Assembly (NCBI GenBank): GCA_038043245.1
Contig: JBBTCH010000001.1
Location: 248,001-312,000, forward strand
Source: JACPFV01 sp038043245
GTDB taxonomy: Bacteria > Pseudomonadota > Gammaproteobacteria > Nevskiales > Nevskiaceae
Length of the DNA: 64,000 nucleotides
Reading direction: 5' to 3'
The position numbers were made by a program, and so were the translations under genes. Below are positions 8,883 to 18,677 of this stretch, in pieces; positions within the stretch are counted from its first letter, which is position 1; each line of letters begins with the position of its first letter. The notes under the pieces were generated by a model. The model did not search any database. It had not been told where the DNA came from and saw only the letters and a program-made list of their open reading frames with translations.

Positions 8883-10615
8883 GCGACGCACGAGACGAAA
8901 TCCGCGCCGCAATGGCCGGCTCACGCAAACTCACGGCGCAGGGCACCGAGAGCGTCCAGGCTTACGTGCGTTCCGGCGCGCCCTACGTCTGGACCACGGC
9001 AGGCGCCGTTGCCATCGCCGTACTGATCGTGGGTGCGCTGCTGTTGCTGATCGCCGCGCGTGGCCTGCCGCATTTCTGGCCCGCGGATGTGGTTTTTGCC
9101 CAGTACCAGCCGCCCGGCAGGGACGCCGAGCCGGTGCTGGCCGAAGTCATTGAAGTCAATGAAGTCAGCACCGCTCGCCTCAAGAGCGCTGGGCTGCCGG
9201 TGGACGACCAACAGCCGGTCTATGAGCGTGCGCTGCTCAAGGTCGGCAATCGCGACTTGTCCGGAGCCGATTTCCGCTTTGCACTCTCGGATTGGTTGAT
9301 CGAACGCCGCCATCCGGAAAACATCGTGGTGCTGGAGCGGCTTGAATACGGCAACTTTTACGGCACGTTGAAGGCGGTTCGCCAATCCGGCCAAATGCTG
9401 GCTGAAGGCGAGGCCGCATATGAAGCCTGGCAGCCCTTGCAGGACCGCGTCTCCGATCTGCGCGAAAAAATAGAACATCTTGAGAAGAATGTCATCGGCA
9501 GCATCAATTTCAAGATTGAAAAGCTGCGCCTCGCCAAGCGCCGTCTGGAGCTGGACGGCAGATCGCCGCGATCGCATCCGCAGGATTACGCAGTGCTCGA
9601 CGAGCAGCGCACGGTTTTTGACGCTGAATACAACAAGGTAATCGAACAGACGACGTTTCTGAATGAAGGGCTTGGCCGTGACAGCGTGGTGATGCTGACC
9701 GCCTCTGGCGAGGAACTGGAGATCCCACTGGCGAAGATCGTGCGCGGTTATCGCCCGAACGCGATGAATGTTTTTTCCAAGCTCGGGTTCTATTTCACCA
9801 AACTCTGGGAATTTGTTGCCGATCCGCCGCGTGAGGCGAACACCGAGGGCGGCATTTTCCCGGCGATCTTCGGCACGGTGATGATGGTGATGATCATGTC
9901 CATCATCGTCACGCCGTTTGGCGTTGTTGCGGCCGTGTATCTGCGTGAATACGCGCGCCAGGGATTGGCGACCCGCATCATCCGTATCGCAGTCAATAAT
10001 CTTGCAGGCGTGCCGTCCATCGTATTCGGCATGTTCGGCCTCGGGTTTTTCGTCTATCTCGTCGGCGGCAATATTGACCGGCTGTTCTTTCCGGAGGCGC
10101 TGCCGTCACCGACTTTCGGCACCGGCGGCATCCTGTGGGCGTCACTGACGCTGGCGCTGCTGACGCTGCCGGTCGTCATCGTTTCAACCGAAGAAGGGCT
10201 GGCGCGGATTCCGCGTGCGCTGCGAGAGGCCTCGCTGTCGCTCGGTGCCACCAAGGCGGAGACGTTGTGGCGGGTGGTATTGCCGATGGCTTCGCCAGCG
10301 ATGATGACGGGATTGATCCTTGCGGTGGCGCGCGCCGCCGGCGAGGTGGCGCCGCTGATGCTGGTAGGCGTGGTCAAACTGGCGCCGTCGTTACCGATGG
10401 ACCTGTTTGCACCGTTCGTACATCTCGACCGCAAATTCATGCATTTGGGCTTTCACATCTATGACGTTGGTTTTCAAAGCCCGAACGTCGAGGCTGCGCG
10501 CCCACTGGTATACGCCACGGCCTTGCTGCTGGTGGGCGTGATCGTGCTGTTGAACCTGACCGCCGTGCGCATCCGCAATCGTCTGCGTGAGCGTTATAAG
10601 GCGCTCGACAGCTAA
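8879..10615 (+). CDS. pstA: Phosphate ABC transporter permease PstA, long form
   Basis: A 578-residue inner-membrane permease. One N-terminal helix (about residues 40-64) precedes a periplasmic insert of about 250 residues that includes a probable coiled coil (about 175-230, charged and heptad-rich). The permease domain occupies roughly 310-570 and contains the EAA-like loop ALREASLSLGATKAETL. The insert matches the arrangement in PstC, so both permeases carry matching extracytoplasmic modules. With PstC it forms the phosphate channel energised by PstB. Its start overlaps the pstC stop by 4 bp; pstB follows within 30 bp. Confidence 0.92.
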   Translation: MSDARDEIRAAMAGSRKLTAQGTESVQAYVRSGAPYVWTTAGAVAIAVLIVGALLLLIAARGLPHFWPADVVFAQYQPPGRDAEPVLAEVIEVNEVSTARLKSAGLPVDDQQPVYERALLKVGNRDLSGADFRFALSDWLIERRHPENIVVLERLEYGNFYGTLKAVRQSGQMLAEGEAAYEAWQPLQDRVSDLREKIEHLEKNVIGSINFKIEKLRLAKRRLELDGRSPRSHPQDYAVLDEQRTVFDAEYNKVIEQTTFLNEGLGRDSVVMLTASGEELEIPLAKIVRGYRPNAMNVFSKLGFYFTKLWEFVADPPREANTEGGIFPAIFGTVMMVMIMSIIVTPFGVVAAVYLREYARQGLATRIIRIAVNNLAGVPSIVFGMFGLGFFVYLVGGNIDRLFFPEALPSPTFGTGGILWASLTLALLTLPVVIVSTEEGLARIPRALREASLSLGATKAETLWRVVLPMASPAMMTGLILAVARAAGEVAPLMLVGVVKLAPSLPMDLFAPFVHLDRKFMHLGFHIYDVGFQSPNVEAARPLVYATALLLVGVIVLLNLTAVRIRNRLRERYKALDS

Positions 10616-10644
10616 AACTGAGAACTCCATTGGAAGCCGATACC

Positions 10645-11490
10645 ATGACAGGCATGCAAGAAAAAACACCGCTCAGCCGCGGATTTGATGTCGAGTCGCT
10701 CGACCGCAACCGCCAGAGTCAGCGCATCGAGGATCAGTCGCTGGCGATCGAGGTCGAGAAACTCGACCTCTATTACAGCGAGAAGCGCGCGCTGAAAGAC
10801 ATCAACCTGCGCATCCCGCAGAAAAAAGTGACGGCGTTCATCGGCCCCTCGGGCTGCGGCAAGTCCACCTTGCTGCGCTGTTTCAATCGCATGAACGACC
10901 TGATCGACGGTTGCCGCATCGAAGGGCAGATCCGTCTTGATGGCAAGAACATTTTCGACAAGGACGTGGACGTCGCCGCCCTGCGTCGTCGCGTCGGCAT
11001 GGTGTTTCAGAAGCCTAATCCTTTTCCCAAAAGCATCTACGAGAACGTGGCCTATGGCCTGCGGCTGGCGGGCATCAATAAAAAACGTGTGCTGGACGAG
11101 ACCGTGGAATGGGCGCTGAAAGCCTCCGCGCTCTGGGATGAGGTCAAGGACCGGATGGAGGACTCTGCGCTGGGCCTGTCCGGGGGACAGCAGCAGCGTC
11201 TGGTCATCGCCCGTGCCATCGCGATTCAGCCGGATGTGATTCTTCTTGATGAGCCGTGTTCGGCGCTGGATCCGATCTCGACGCTGAAAGTCGAGGAGCT
11301 GATCCACCAGCTCAAGCAGAGCTACACCATCGTCATCGTCACCCACAACATGCAGCAGGCCGCCCGCGTATCTGATTACACCGCGTTCATGTACGTCGGC
11401 GATCTGATCGAGTTCGGAAACACCGACGAACTGTTCACCAAACCCAAGCAGAAGCAGACCGAAGATTACATAACCGGGCGGTACGGCTAA
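10645..11490 (+). CDS. pstB: Phosphate ABC transporter ATPase PstB
   Basis: The ABC ATPase of the Pst system, 281 residues from the start chosen here. All motifs are intact: Walker A GPSGCGKST, Q-loop QKPNPFPKS, signature LSGGQQQR, Walker B VILLDEPCSALDP and switch His in VTHNM. ATG 10645 is preferred because GGAAG lies 8 bp upstream; an upstream TTG at 10630 would add five residues. The protein has about 30 residues before the nucleotide-binding fold, somewhat longer than E. coli PstB. Its stop shares one base with the phoU start, so the pair is coupled. Confidence 0.95.
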   Translation: MTGMQEKTPLSRGFDVESLDRNRQSQRIEDQSLAIEVEKLDLYYSEKRALKDINLRIPQKKVTAFIGPSGCGKSTLLRCFNRMNDLIDGCRIEGQIRLDGKNIFDKDVDVAALRRRVGMVFQKPNPFPKSIYENVAYGLRLAGINKKRVLDETVEWALKASALWDEVKDRMEDSALGLSGGQQQRLVIARAIAIQPDVILLDEPCSALDPISTLKVEELIHQLKQSYTIVIVTHNMQQAARVSDYTAFMYVGDLIEFGNTDELFTKPKQKQTEDYITGRYG

Positions 11491-12206
11491 TGGACAAATC
11501 CTCATACAAATCGCATATCTCCAGCCAGTTCAATGCCGAACTGGAGGACATCCGCCAGCGCGTACTCGCAATGGGTGGGCTGGTCGAGCAGCAAATCGCC
11601 GATGCCACGCGCGCCCTGATCGAGGGCGATGGAGCGCTCGGCCAGGAAGTGGCGAAAAACGATTACAAGGTCAACCAACTCGAAGTCTTCATTGACGAAG
11701 AGTGTTCGCGCATCCTTGCCCGGCGCCAGCCCACCGCCAGCGACTTGCGGCTGGTGCATGCGGTGATCAAGACCATTACCGATCTGGAGCGCATCGGCGA
11801 CGAAGCGGAGCGCATCGCGCGCATGGCTTCGGATCTGGCGACGCAGGAACGTGCGATCCACGGACAGGCGGAGGTCCATCATCTGGCGCGTCACGTCGCG
11901 CAGATGGTTCGTGACGCGCTGGATTCGTTCGCGCGCATGGACGCCGAGGCCGCTCTCGCCGTCGCGCGGGAAGACCAGAGCGTGGATCGTGAATATGAGG
12001 CGCTGCTGCGCCAGTGCATCACCTTCATGATGGAGGACCCGCGCACCATCCGCCGGGTGATGGACCTGATCTGGTCGGTGCGCGCGCTGGAACGCATCGG
12101 CGACCACGCCCGCAACATCGCCGAATACGTGATTTATTTCGTCAAGGGCAAGGATGTGCGCCACATCTCCCTGGAAGACATGGCGAAGGAAGTGCTGGAA
12201 AAATAA
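11490..12206 (+). CDS. phoU: Phosphate transport regulator PhoU
   Basis: A 238-residue all-helical protein made of two PhoU repeats (about residues 20-105 and 125-215). Each has the metal-binding type of helix pattern, including DLERIGDEAERIA in the first and ALERIGDHARNIAEY in the second. PhoU connects the Pst transporter to PhoR and keeps the Pho regulon off when phosphate is sufficient. It is the last gene of pstCAB-phoU and starts on the final base of the pstB stop. It faces the pit gene across a 13-bp gap. Confidence 0.95.
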   Translation: MDKSSYKSHISSQFNAELEDIRQRVLAMGGLVEQQIADATRALIEGDGALGQEVAKNDYKVNQLEVFIDEECSRILARRQPTASDLRLVHAVIKTITDLERIGDEAERIARMASDLATQERAIHGQAEVHHLARHVAQMVRDALDSFARMDAEAALAVAREDQSVDREYEALLRQCITFMMEDPRTIRRVMDLIWSVRALERIGDHARNIAEYVIYFVKGKDVRHISLEDMAKEVLEK

Positions 12207-12219
12207 CCCGCAACGCGCC

Positions 12220-13212
12220 TCAGAACAGTTGCGTTCCCAGCCACCAGGCGATGGCGGCGATGAAAGCGGATGCCGGTATCGTCAACACCCAGGCCCAGAC
12301 GATATTGCCCGCAACGCCCCAGCGCACGGCCGATAATTTGCGTGAAGAGCCGACGCCGATGATCGCGCCGGTGATGGTGTGAGTGGTGGACACGGGAATG
12401 CCAAAACCGGTCGCCAGAAATAACGTCGCCGCGCCGCCGGTTTCGGCGCAGAACCCGCCGACCGGTTTCAACTTGGTGATTTTCTGGCCCATGGTTTTGA
12501 TGATGCGCCAGCCGCCGAACATGGTGCCCAGCCCGATGGTGACGTAGCAGGCCATCACCACCCAGCTGGGGACGGAATCCTGCGTGGTTGAATAGCCGGC
12601 CGCGATCAGCAGCATCCAGATGATGCCGGCGGTTTTTTGCGCATCGTTGCCACCGTGGCCCAGACTGTAAAGCGAGGCGGATACCAATTGCATTCGTCTG
12701 AACCATTTATCCACGCGCCGTGGCGCGGCACGAAAGAACAGCCACGAGACGGTCAGCATCAGCAGGCTGCCGAGCAGAAATCCCAGCATCGGTGAAATGA
12801 CAATAAAGCTGACGATTTTGATCAATCCGGATGACACCAGTGAATCGCCTCCCGCCTTGGCCACCGCCGCGCCGACCAGACCGCCAATCAATGCGTGCGA
12901 GGAAGACGAGGGGATTCCATACCACCAGGTGATAGCGTCCCAGGCGATGGCGCCCACCAAAGCGCCAAACACCACGTAGTGATCCACGATGGAGGGATCA
13001 ATCGTGCCCTTGCCGATGGTGGTAGCGACTTTTAATGGAAAAATGAAGAACGCCAGAAAATTGAAGAACGCCGCAAACAAAACGGCCGTAAAGGGTTTCA
13101 ATACGCCGGTTGAGACCACCGTGGCGATGGAGTTGGCGGCGTCGTGAAACCCGTTCATGAAATCGAATGCCAGCGCCAGCACAATCAGAAACACCAGAAT
13201 TTCGATACTCAC
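12220..13212 (-). CDS. Low-affinity inorganic phosphate transporter, Pit family
   Basis: A 330-residue polytopic membrane protein of the PiT family. The duplicated family signature is clear: FDFMNGFHDAANSIAT near the N-terminus and GHGGNDAQKTAG in the second half. It should move phosphate as a metal-phosphate complex with protons. The start is GTG. The upstream gene on the same strand, 12 bp away, encodes a DUF47/PhoU-like protein, the usual partner of Pit. Finding it tail-to-tail with pstCAB-phoU puts high- and low-affinity phosphate uptake at one locus. Confidence 0.92.
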   Translation of the reverse strand: MSIEILVFLIVLALAFDFMNGFHDAANSIATVVSTGVLKPFTAVLFAAFFNFLAFFIFPLKVATTIGKGTIDPSIVDHYVVFGALVGAIAWDAITWWYGIPSSSSHALIGGLVGAAVAKAGGDSLVSSGLIKIVSFIVISPMLGFLLGSLLMLTVSWLFFRAAPRRVDKWFRRMQLVSASLYSLGHGGNDAQKTAGIIWMLLIAAGYSTTQDSVPSWVVMACYVTIGLGTMFGGWRIIKTMGQKITKLKPVGGFCAETGGAATLFLATGFGIPVSTTHTITGAIIGVGSSRKLSAVRWGVAGNIVWAWVLTIPASAFIAAIAWWLGTQLF

Positions 13213-13224
13213 GGTAGACGAGCC

Positions 13225-13866
13225 TTAGGCGTTTTCGAGAACGATGGCTTCGATGAGGTTGGCAACGTCCTGGCAGCGGTCCGTGACGGATTCCAGAAGC
13301 TGGTAGATCTCTTTCATCTTGAACAGGTGCTTGACATCGGATTCTTCGCGGAACAGCTTGGCCATGGCGGCGCGCATGACGTGGTCTGCGTCACTTTCCA
13401 GGCGGTCAATCTCGGCGCAAAGCGGCAGGATCGCCGGTCCGTGCTTCATGTCGGGCAGCATTTTGACTGCGGCCCGTACTTTCTCGGTGCTGAGACGGCA
13501 GATGTCCGCCAGCTGAATCGTTTCCTGCGTGACGGCGCGGATGTCGTAAAGAAACATGCACTGCGAGACATCCTCCATCAGGTCGAGGATGTCGTCCATT
13601 TTGGTGATCAGCTGATGGATTTCGTCACGATCCAGCGGCGTGATGAAGGTCTTGTGCACCAGTTGCATGGTCTGATGGGTGATTTTGTCCGCGACGTGCT
13701 CGATCGCTTCGATATTGCGTTTGCGCAAGGCCAATTCACCGACGTTGTTCATCAGCGCCTGCAGTTCGGCGGCGCCGAGCACGAGCTGCTCCGCATGTTC
13801 ATTGAAATAATCAAAAAAGCGCTCTTCGCGCGGCATCCATCGTCCGAACATGGCTCCCCCGTGCAT
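13225..13866 (-). CDS. DUF47 (PhoU-like) Pit accessory protein
   Basis: A helical protein of about 213 residues of the UPF0111/DUF47 family, distantly related to PhoU, with EHVADKITHQTM and ITKMDDILDLMEDVSQ segments. Members are encoded next to pit genes and are thought to regulate the transporter. Two starts are possible: ATG 13866, or ATG 13851, which has a GGGGGAG tract immediately upstream (spacing rather short). The longer form is given. The gene is divergent from mrcB, leaving about 63 bp for both promoters. Confidence 0.85.
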   Translation of the reverse strand: MHGGAMFGRWMPREERFFDYFNEHAEQLVLGAAELQALMNNVGELALRKRNIEAIEHVADKITHQTMQLVHKTFITPLDRDEIHQLITKMDDILDLMEDVSQCMFLYDIRAVTQETIQLADICRLSTEKVRAAVKMLPDMKHGPAILPLCAEIDRLESDADHVMRAAMAKLFREESDVKHLFKMKEIYQLLESVTDRCQDVANLIEAIVLENA

Positions 13867-13929
13867 TTTTATTGTCAGCGCATCCTGCCACAGGCTGCAC
13901 TCATCCGGCTCGCTTAGAATGGCGCGCTC

Positions 13930-16221
13930 ATGATTCGCAGAAAAATTCCCCGGCGCTGGCGCAACGCGGGCGTCGCGCTGGCCAGTCTCGGCCTGATCGT
14001 TTTTTCGATCTACCTGATTGCGCTGGATCGGGATATCCGGTCTCGTTTTGCGGGCGCACGTTGGACCCTGCCGGCCCAGGTGTATGCCTCGCCGCTGGAG
14101 CTTTATCCGGGTCTTGAATACAGACCCGAAGACTTGCGGCGTGAGCTGCAGGTGCTGGGTTATCGGGAGGATCGAGTGCTGTCGGGTCCCGGCACCTTCA
14201 GTATCGGCAAAACCCAGGTGGACCTGGTCAGCCGCGCATTCACTTTCTGGGACGGCCCGCAGGCCGCCATGCGCTTTTCGATACGTTTTTCCGGCGGCGC
14301 CGTTGCCGATATCCGCACGCCCGGTCAGTCCGCGACTCAGGCATTGGTGCGGCTCGATCCCTTACTGATCGGCAGCATCTATCCGCGCGAGGGTGAAGAC
14401 CGTGTCTTGGTGAAACTTGAAACCGTTCCGCCGCAGCTGATCTCCGGGCTGCTGCACGTTGAGGACCAGAACTTCGAAGACCATCACGGCATCGACGTGT
14501 TCGCGATTTTCCGTGCAGCCTTCGCCAACCTGCTGGCGGGCCGCGTGGTGCAGGGCGGCAGCACCATCACACAGCAGCTGGTCAAGAATTTCTTCCTGAG
14601 CAGCGAGCGCAGTCTGCGACGCAAGCTCAACGAAGTGCTGATGGCCCTGCTGCTGGAGGCGCATTACGACAAATCGGAGATCCTTGAGGCCTACCTGAAC
14701 GAGGTCTATCTCGGCCAGGATGGCGAACGTGCAGTCCACGGGTTTGGTCTGGCCAGCCAGTTCTACTTCAACAAGCCGCTGCCGGAACTGCGCATCCACG
14801 AATTCGCGCTGCTGGTGGCCTTGGTCAAGGGGCCCTCGTATTACAACCCGCGCCGTCATGCCGAACGCGCCAAGGCACGCCGCAATCTGGTGTTGAACAT
14901 GTTGGGGGAGGCGGACCTCATCAAGCCGGATGAACTCAAGCGGGCCTTGGCATTGCCGCTGGGCGTGACCGGCGCCGCGGGCAAGACGGCGGGCCGTTAT
15001 CCGGCCTTTGTGGACCTGGTGCGCCGTCAGCTCAAGGGCCAATACCCGGAATCTGCGCTCACCGGCGAAGGCCTGCGCATTTTCACCACGCTGGAGCCGC
15101 GCGCCCAGGAAGCGCTGGAAAATCGTATCCGCAGCACGCTGGAAACTCTGGACAAGGTGCGCAAGCCCAAAGACGCGAAAGCGCCGCTCGAAGCGGCCGG
15201 CGTGGTGACCACCACCGAGGGGGGGCAGGTGTTGGCGCTAGCCGGCGGCCGCGAAGCGAATTTCGCGGGATTCAACCGCGCGATTGATTCGCGCCGTCCC
15301 ATCGGTTCACTCGCCAAGCCCTTCGTCTATCTGGCGGCGCTGATGCAGCCGCAACGCTACAACCTGGGTTCGATCCTCGAGGACGAGGCGATCGAAGTGC
15401 CGCAATCGACGGGAGAGATCTGGGAGCCGCACAACTACGACGACATGGCCCATGGCCCGATCCCGCTCTACCGCGCGCTGGCGCAAAGCTACAACTACGC
15501 CACGGTGCGATTGGGCATGGACGTAGGCGCTCCGGCGGTTTCAAAAGTCTTTGCCGCTGCCGGGTTTCCGGGTGGACCCCCGCCGGCGTATCACTCGATG
15601 TTTCTCGGCTCGCTGCATCTGGCGCCGCTGGAAGTCGCGCAGCTGTATTCGACACTGGCGTCAAACGGCTACTACACGCCTTTGCTGGCGATTCGCGAGG
15701 TATTGGCCAAAGAGGGTCAGCCACTGACGCGTTACGAATTCAATGTGCGTCGCACGCTACCCGAAGGACCGCTGCATCTGTTGAATTGGGCGCTGGAGCA
15801 GGTGGTGCAGACCGGAACCGCCGCAGGCACTGCAGCCTATGTGCCGCGCTCGACGCGCCTGGCCGGCAAGACCGGAACGACGGACGAACTGCGTGATTCC
15901 TGGTTCGCCGGTTTTGGCGCTGACCGCGTCGCCGTGATCTGGGTCGGGCGCGACGACAACACCCCGGCCGGCTTCACCGGTGCTTCGGGCGCATTGCAGA
16001 TCTGGGCGCCGCTGATGGCGGACCTGCGCGCGCGCGGCCTGGAACCCCGACTGCCCGCCGATGTCGAGGAGATCGAGATCGATCCGGTCACGGGCCTGCG
16101 TGCGGATTCGGGTTGTGCCGAAACGGTCCTGATACCCTATATCAAGGGGTTTCCTCTCGAAGACTACGCCGCCTGTGCCCACGGCCGTTCGCCGTTGCGC
16201 TGGCTTCAGGACCAATTCTGA
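13930..16221 (+). CDS. mrcB: Bifunctional penicillin-binding protein 1B
   Basis: A 763-residue class A PBP. A short cytoplasmic tail and one transmembrane helix (about residues 12-34) are followed by a UB2H-like region. The GT51 glycosyltransferase has catalytic Glu in EDQNFEDHHG and QGGSTITQQLVKN. The transpeptidase motifs are SxxK in GSLAKPF, SxN in QSYNYA and KTG in LAGKTGTTDE. It polymerises and cross-links peptidoglycan in the periplasm. Length and motif order match PBP1b. The stop shares one base with the following lipoprotein gene. That placement resembles, but does not prove, an LpoB-like partnership. Confidence 0.95.
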   Translation: MIRRKIPRRWRNAGVALASLGLIVFSIYLIALDRDIRSRFAGARWTLPAQVYASPLELYPGLEYRPEDLRRELQVLGYREDRVLSGPGTFSIGKTQVDLVSRAFTFWDGPQAAMRFSIRFSGGAVADIRTPGQSATQALVRLDPLLIGSIYPREGEDRVLVKLETVPPQLISGLLHVEDQNFEDHHGIDVFAIFRAAFANLLAGRVVQGGSTITQQLVKNFFLSSERSLRRKLNEVLMALLLEAHYDKSEILEAYLNEVYLGQDGERAVHGFGLASQFYFNKPLPELRIHEFALLVALVKGPSYYNPRRHAERAKARRNLVLNMLGEADLIKPDELKRALALPLGVTGAAGKTAGRYPAFVDLVRRQLKGQYPESALTGEGLRIFTTLEPRAQEALENRIRSTLETLDKVRKPKDAKAPLEAAGVVTTTEGGQVLALAGGREANFAGFNRAIDSRRPIGSLAKPFVYLAALMQPQRYNLGSILEDEAIEVPQSTGEIWEPHNYDDMAHGPIPLYRALAQSYNYATVRLGMDVGAPAVSKVFAAAGFPGGPPPAYHSMFLGSLHLAPLEVAQLYSTLASNGYYTPLLAIREVLAKEGQPLTRYEFNVRRTLPEGPLHLLNWALEQVVQTGTAAGTAAYVPRSTRLAGKTGTTDELRDSWFAGFGADRVAVIWVGRDDNTPAGFTGASGALQIWAPLMADLRARGLEPRLPADVEEIEIDPVTGLRADSGCAETVLIPYIKGFPLEDYAACAHGRSPLRWLQDQF

Positions 16222-16760
16222 TGCCGCATATTTTTGCTCTGCTGTGGATACTGTTGCTGACTGCTTGCGCGGCGCCGAAACAAATCATGGATCCGCAGCT
16301 GGAGCCGGTCGCTCCGGTCATGCCGTTGCCAAGTGAGACGTTTGAAGGCAAGCCGCAGCCGCGTCCGGCCTCGCTGCCCTCGTATCGCGGACAGGCTGAG
16401 ACGCGTGCGCGTACCGCCGAGTCCTACAGCGGGCCCGCGGTGCTGTCCCTCCTCAAGCAGTCGCGCACTGCCTTGAGCAAGGGACGGAACGACCAGGCAT
16501 CCGCGGCGCTTGAACGCGCGCTGCGCATCGAGCCGAAGAACCCTTTCGTCTGGCAGGCGCTGGCGTCGGTTCATCTCGACGGCAAACGCGCGGAGCAGGC
16601 TGAAGCCACGGCGGAAAAAGCCATCAGCCTTTCGCAGAACAATCCGCATGTCGCCGCCGGCAGCTGGGCACTGATCGCGCAGGCCCGCACGATGCTGGGC
16701 GATGTGGCAGGTGCTGAGGCCGCGCAACAGAAAGCCGATGAGCTGAAGGACGCGCAGTAG
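16221..16760 (+). CDS. TPR-containing lipoprotein
   Basis: A 179-residue protein whose ATG shares its first base with the mrcB stop. A signal peptide with lipobox LTAC places the lipidated Cys at about residue 14. The N-terminal third of the mature protein is proline-rich, and the C-terminal half has two tetratricopeptide repeats (about 78-165, A.LERAL..EP pattern), ending in an Ala/Gln/Lys-rich helix. Overlap with mrcB suggests a role in peptidoglycan synthesis or envelope assembly, perhaps as an outer-membrane cofactor of PBP1b. I do not recognise it as LpoB; that link is inference from position. Confidence 0.8.
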   Translation: MPHIFALLWILLLTACAAPKQIMDPQLEPVAPVMPLPSETFEGKPQPRPASLPSYRGQAETRARTAESYSGPAVLSLLKQSRTALSKGRNDQASAALERALRIEPKNPFVWQALASVHLDGKRAEQAEATAEKAISLSQNNPHVAAGSWALIAQARTMLGDVAGAEAAQQKADELKDAQ

Positions 16761-16762
16761 GT

Positions 16763-18676
16763 TTGAGTCCTTCCGAGATCGAAGACCTGTTTGCGGCTGG
16801 TGGCCCGCTGGCGCGGGCGATCACTGACTATTCGCCACGGCCGCAACAGCTGACGATGGCGCAGGCTGTTGCCCATGCGCTCGAAGCCGCCGAGACGCTG
16901 GTGGTCGAAGCGGGCACCGGTACAGGTAAAACCTTCGCCTACCTGGTGCCGGCATTGCTGTCCGGCCAGCGCGTGGTGATCTCCACCGGCACGCTCAATC
17001 TGCAGGATCAGCTGTTTCGCCGCGATCTGCCGCGCGTGCGCGATGCGCTGGGAGCGCCGGTGCGTGTGAGCCTGCTCAAGGGGCGCGCCAATTACCTGTG
17101 TCTGCATCGCCTCAAGCAGGCGCAGCATCAGCCCGCCTTAAGGTCCGAGTGGCCACGGCTGCAGGCGCTGCTGAACTGGTCTCAGGAGACTTCCAATGGC
17201 GAGATCCAGCAGGCGCCATTGCTGCGACGCGAAGACCCGTTGTTGCCGCGCGTGACGTCCACTGCTGAGAATTGCCTCGGCAGCCGTTGCGCGGACTTCG
17301 AACAGTGCTTCGTCGCCAAGGCGCGACAGGCCGCGCAGGCGGCGGAGGTGGTGGTGATCAATCACCACCTGCTGCTGTCCGACTTCGTACTCAAGGAAGA
17401 AGGTTTCGGCCGCATCCTGCCTGGAGCAGACGCAGTGATCGTGGACGAGGCCCACCAGCTGCCGGACGCGGCTGAACAGTTCTTCGGTGCGCGCCTGACC
17501 AGCCATCAGCTCGATACCCTGGCGCAGGATTGCGTCACTGAAGCACAGGTCTTGCGCGACGTCCCCGACCTGGCCGATGCCGCCGTCATGCTGTCGCGTG
17601 CCAGCGCGCAGTGGGCGGCGACGTTCAGCGCTCTCAACGGCCGCCTGAAGTTCGCCGATTACGCCGCTCGGAAATCCGTGCCGGAGGCGCTGGATGGGAT
17701 TTTCGACGCGCTCCAATCGTTCAACTTGGTGCTGAAGCCGCTGTCCGAGCGCAGCGTGGAACTCGATGGCCTGAAAAATCGCGGTGCCGATCTGGCGATA
17801 CGCCTGGCTGCCGTGACCGCTACGGACGATGCGCAGATCCGCTGGGTCGAGGCGCAATCGCGCGGCGGCGGCATGCACGCGACACCGCTGAGGCTCAGCG
17901 AAGGCTTCCGGCGCCTGCGCGAAACCCAGCCCGGCGCATGGGTGTTTACTTCCGCGACGCTGGCGGTCGGCGAGAATTTCTCACATTTTTCTGCGGAACT
18001 TGGGCTTGGAGACGCCCCGTGCCTGCGTCTGGAAAGCCCGTTCGATTTCGAGACACAGGCGCGCCTGTACCTGCCATCCGGTCTGCCGGAACCGAATGCG
18101 CCGGATTTCCACGAGCGTCTGTTTGATACGGTGCTGCCGTTGATCCGCGAGAGCCGAGGCGGCGCGTTTCTGTTGTGCACCAGCCATCGCGCCCTGCGGC
18201 TGGCGGCCGAGCGCTTGCGGCGTGAGTTGACACAGCCGCTCTACGTGCAGGGCGAGGGCGATCGCGCTGTGCTGCTGGAGCAGTTCGCCGCCGATGGCAA
18301 CGCCGTGCTGATCGGCACCAGCAGTTTCTGGGAAGGTGTGGACGTGCGCGGCTCTGCATTGCGCATGGTGATCATCGACCGCCTGCCGTTCACCGCACCG
18401 GGCGACCCGGTGTTCGAGGCGCGGCTCGACGCGCTGGCGAAATCCGGCGCCAGCCCTTTCATGGACTATCAGCTGCCGCAGGCGATCATGACGCTGCGCC
18501 AGGGCGCCGGACGCCTGATCCGCGATGCCAGCGATCAGGGCCTGCTGGTGCTGTGTGATCCGCGCCTGCGCAGCAAGTCCTACGGTGCGAGGGTGTTGGC
18601 CAGCCTGCCGTCGATGCCGATCCTGGATGAGCAAGCCGATGCGTTAAGGTGGCTGCGGAAAATAAGGCCCGCCTGA
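16763..18676 (+). CDS. yoaA: DinG/XPD-family ATP-dependent helicase YoaA
   Basis: A superfamily 2 helicase of 637 residues. It has the Q-motif region (SPRPQQLTMAQAV), Walker A in EAGTGTGKTFAYLVP, DEAH box VIVDEAHQLPD and C-terminal motif VI (QGAGRLIR). Cysteines at about residue 113 (NYLCLHR) and in ENCLGSRCADFEQC are spaced for the 4Fe-4S cluster of this family. E. coli YoaA works with DNA polymerase III chi to rescue stalled forks. The start is TTG with no strong ribosome-binding site, 2 bp after the lipoprotein stop. tsaB follows after 1 bp, the gene order seen in E. coli. Confidence 0.93.
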   Translation: MSPSEIEDLFAAGGPLARAITDYSPRPQQLTMAQAVAHALEAAETLVVEAGTGTGKTFAYLVPALLSGQRVVISTGTLNLQDQLFRRDLPRVRDALGAPVRVSLLKGRANYLCLHRLKQAQHQPALRSEWPRLQALLNWSQETSNGEIQQAPLLRREDPLLPRVTSTAENCLGSRCADFEQCFVAKARQAAQAAEVVVINHHLLLSDFVLKEEGFGRILPGADAVIVDEAHQLPDAAEQFFGARLTSHQLDTLAQDCVTEAQVLRDVPDLADAAVMLSRASAQWAATFSALNGRLKFADYAARKSVPEALDGIFDALQSFNLVLKPLSERSVELDGLKNRGADLAIRLAAVTATDDAQIRWVEAQSRGGGMHATPLRLSEGFRRLRETQPGAWVFTSATLAVGENFSHFSAELGLGDAPCLRLESPFDFETQARLYLPSGLPEPNAPDFHERLFDTVLPLIRESRGGAFLLCTSHRALRLAAERLRRELTQPLYVQGEGDRAVLLEQFAADGNAVLIGTSSFWEGVDVRGSALRMVIIDRLPFTAPGDPVFEARLDALAKSGASPFMDYQLPQAIMTLRQGAGRLIRDASDQGLLVLCDPRLRSKSYGARVLASLPSMPILDEQADALRWLRKIRPA

Positions 18677-18677
18677 T

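Noticed and set aside
13867..13929. Possible Pho box between the DUF47 and mrcB genes (ttgtcagcgcatcctgccac)
   Set aside because: The half sites are spaced one base too far apart and match poorly; not supported as a PhoB site.
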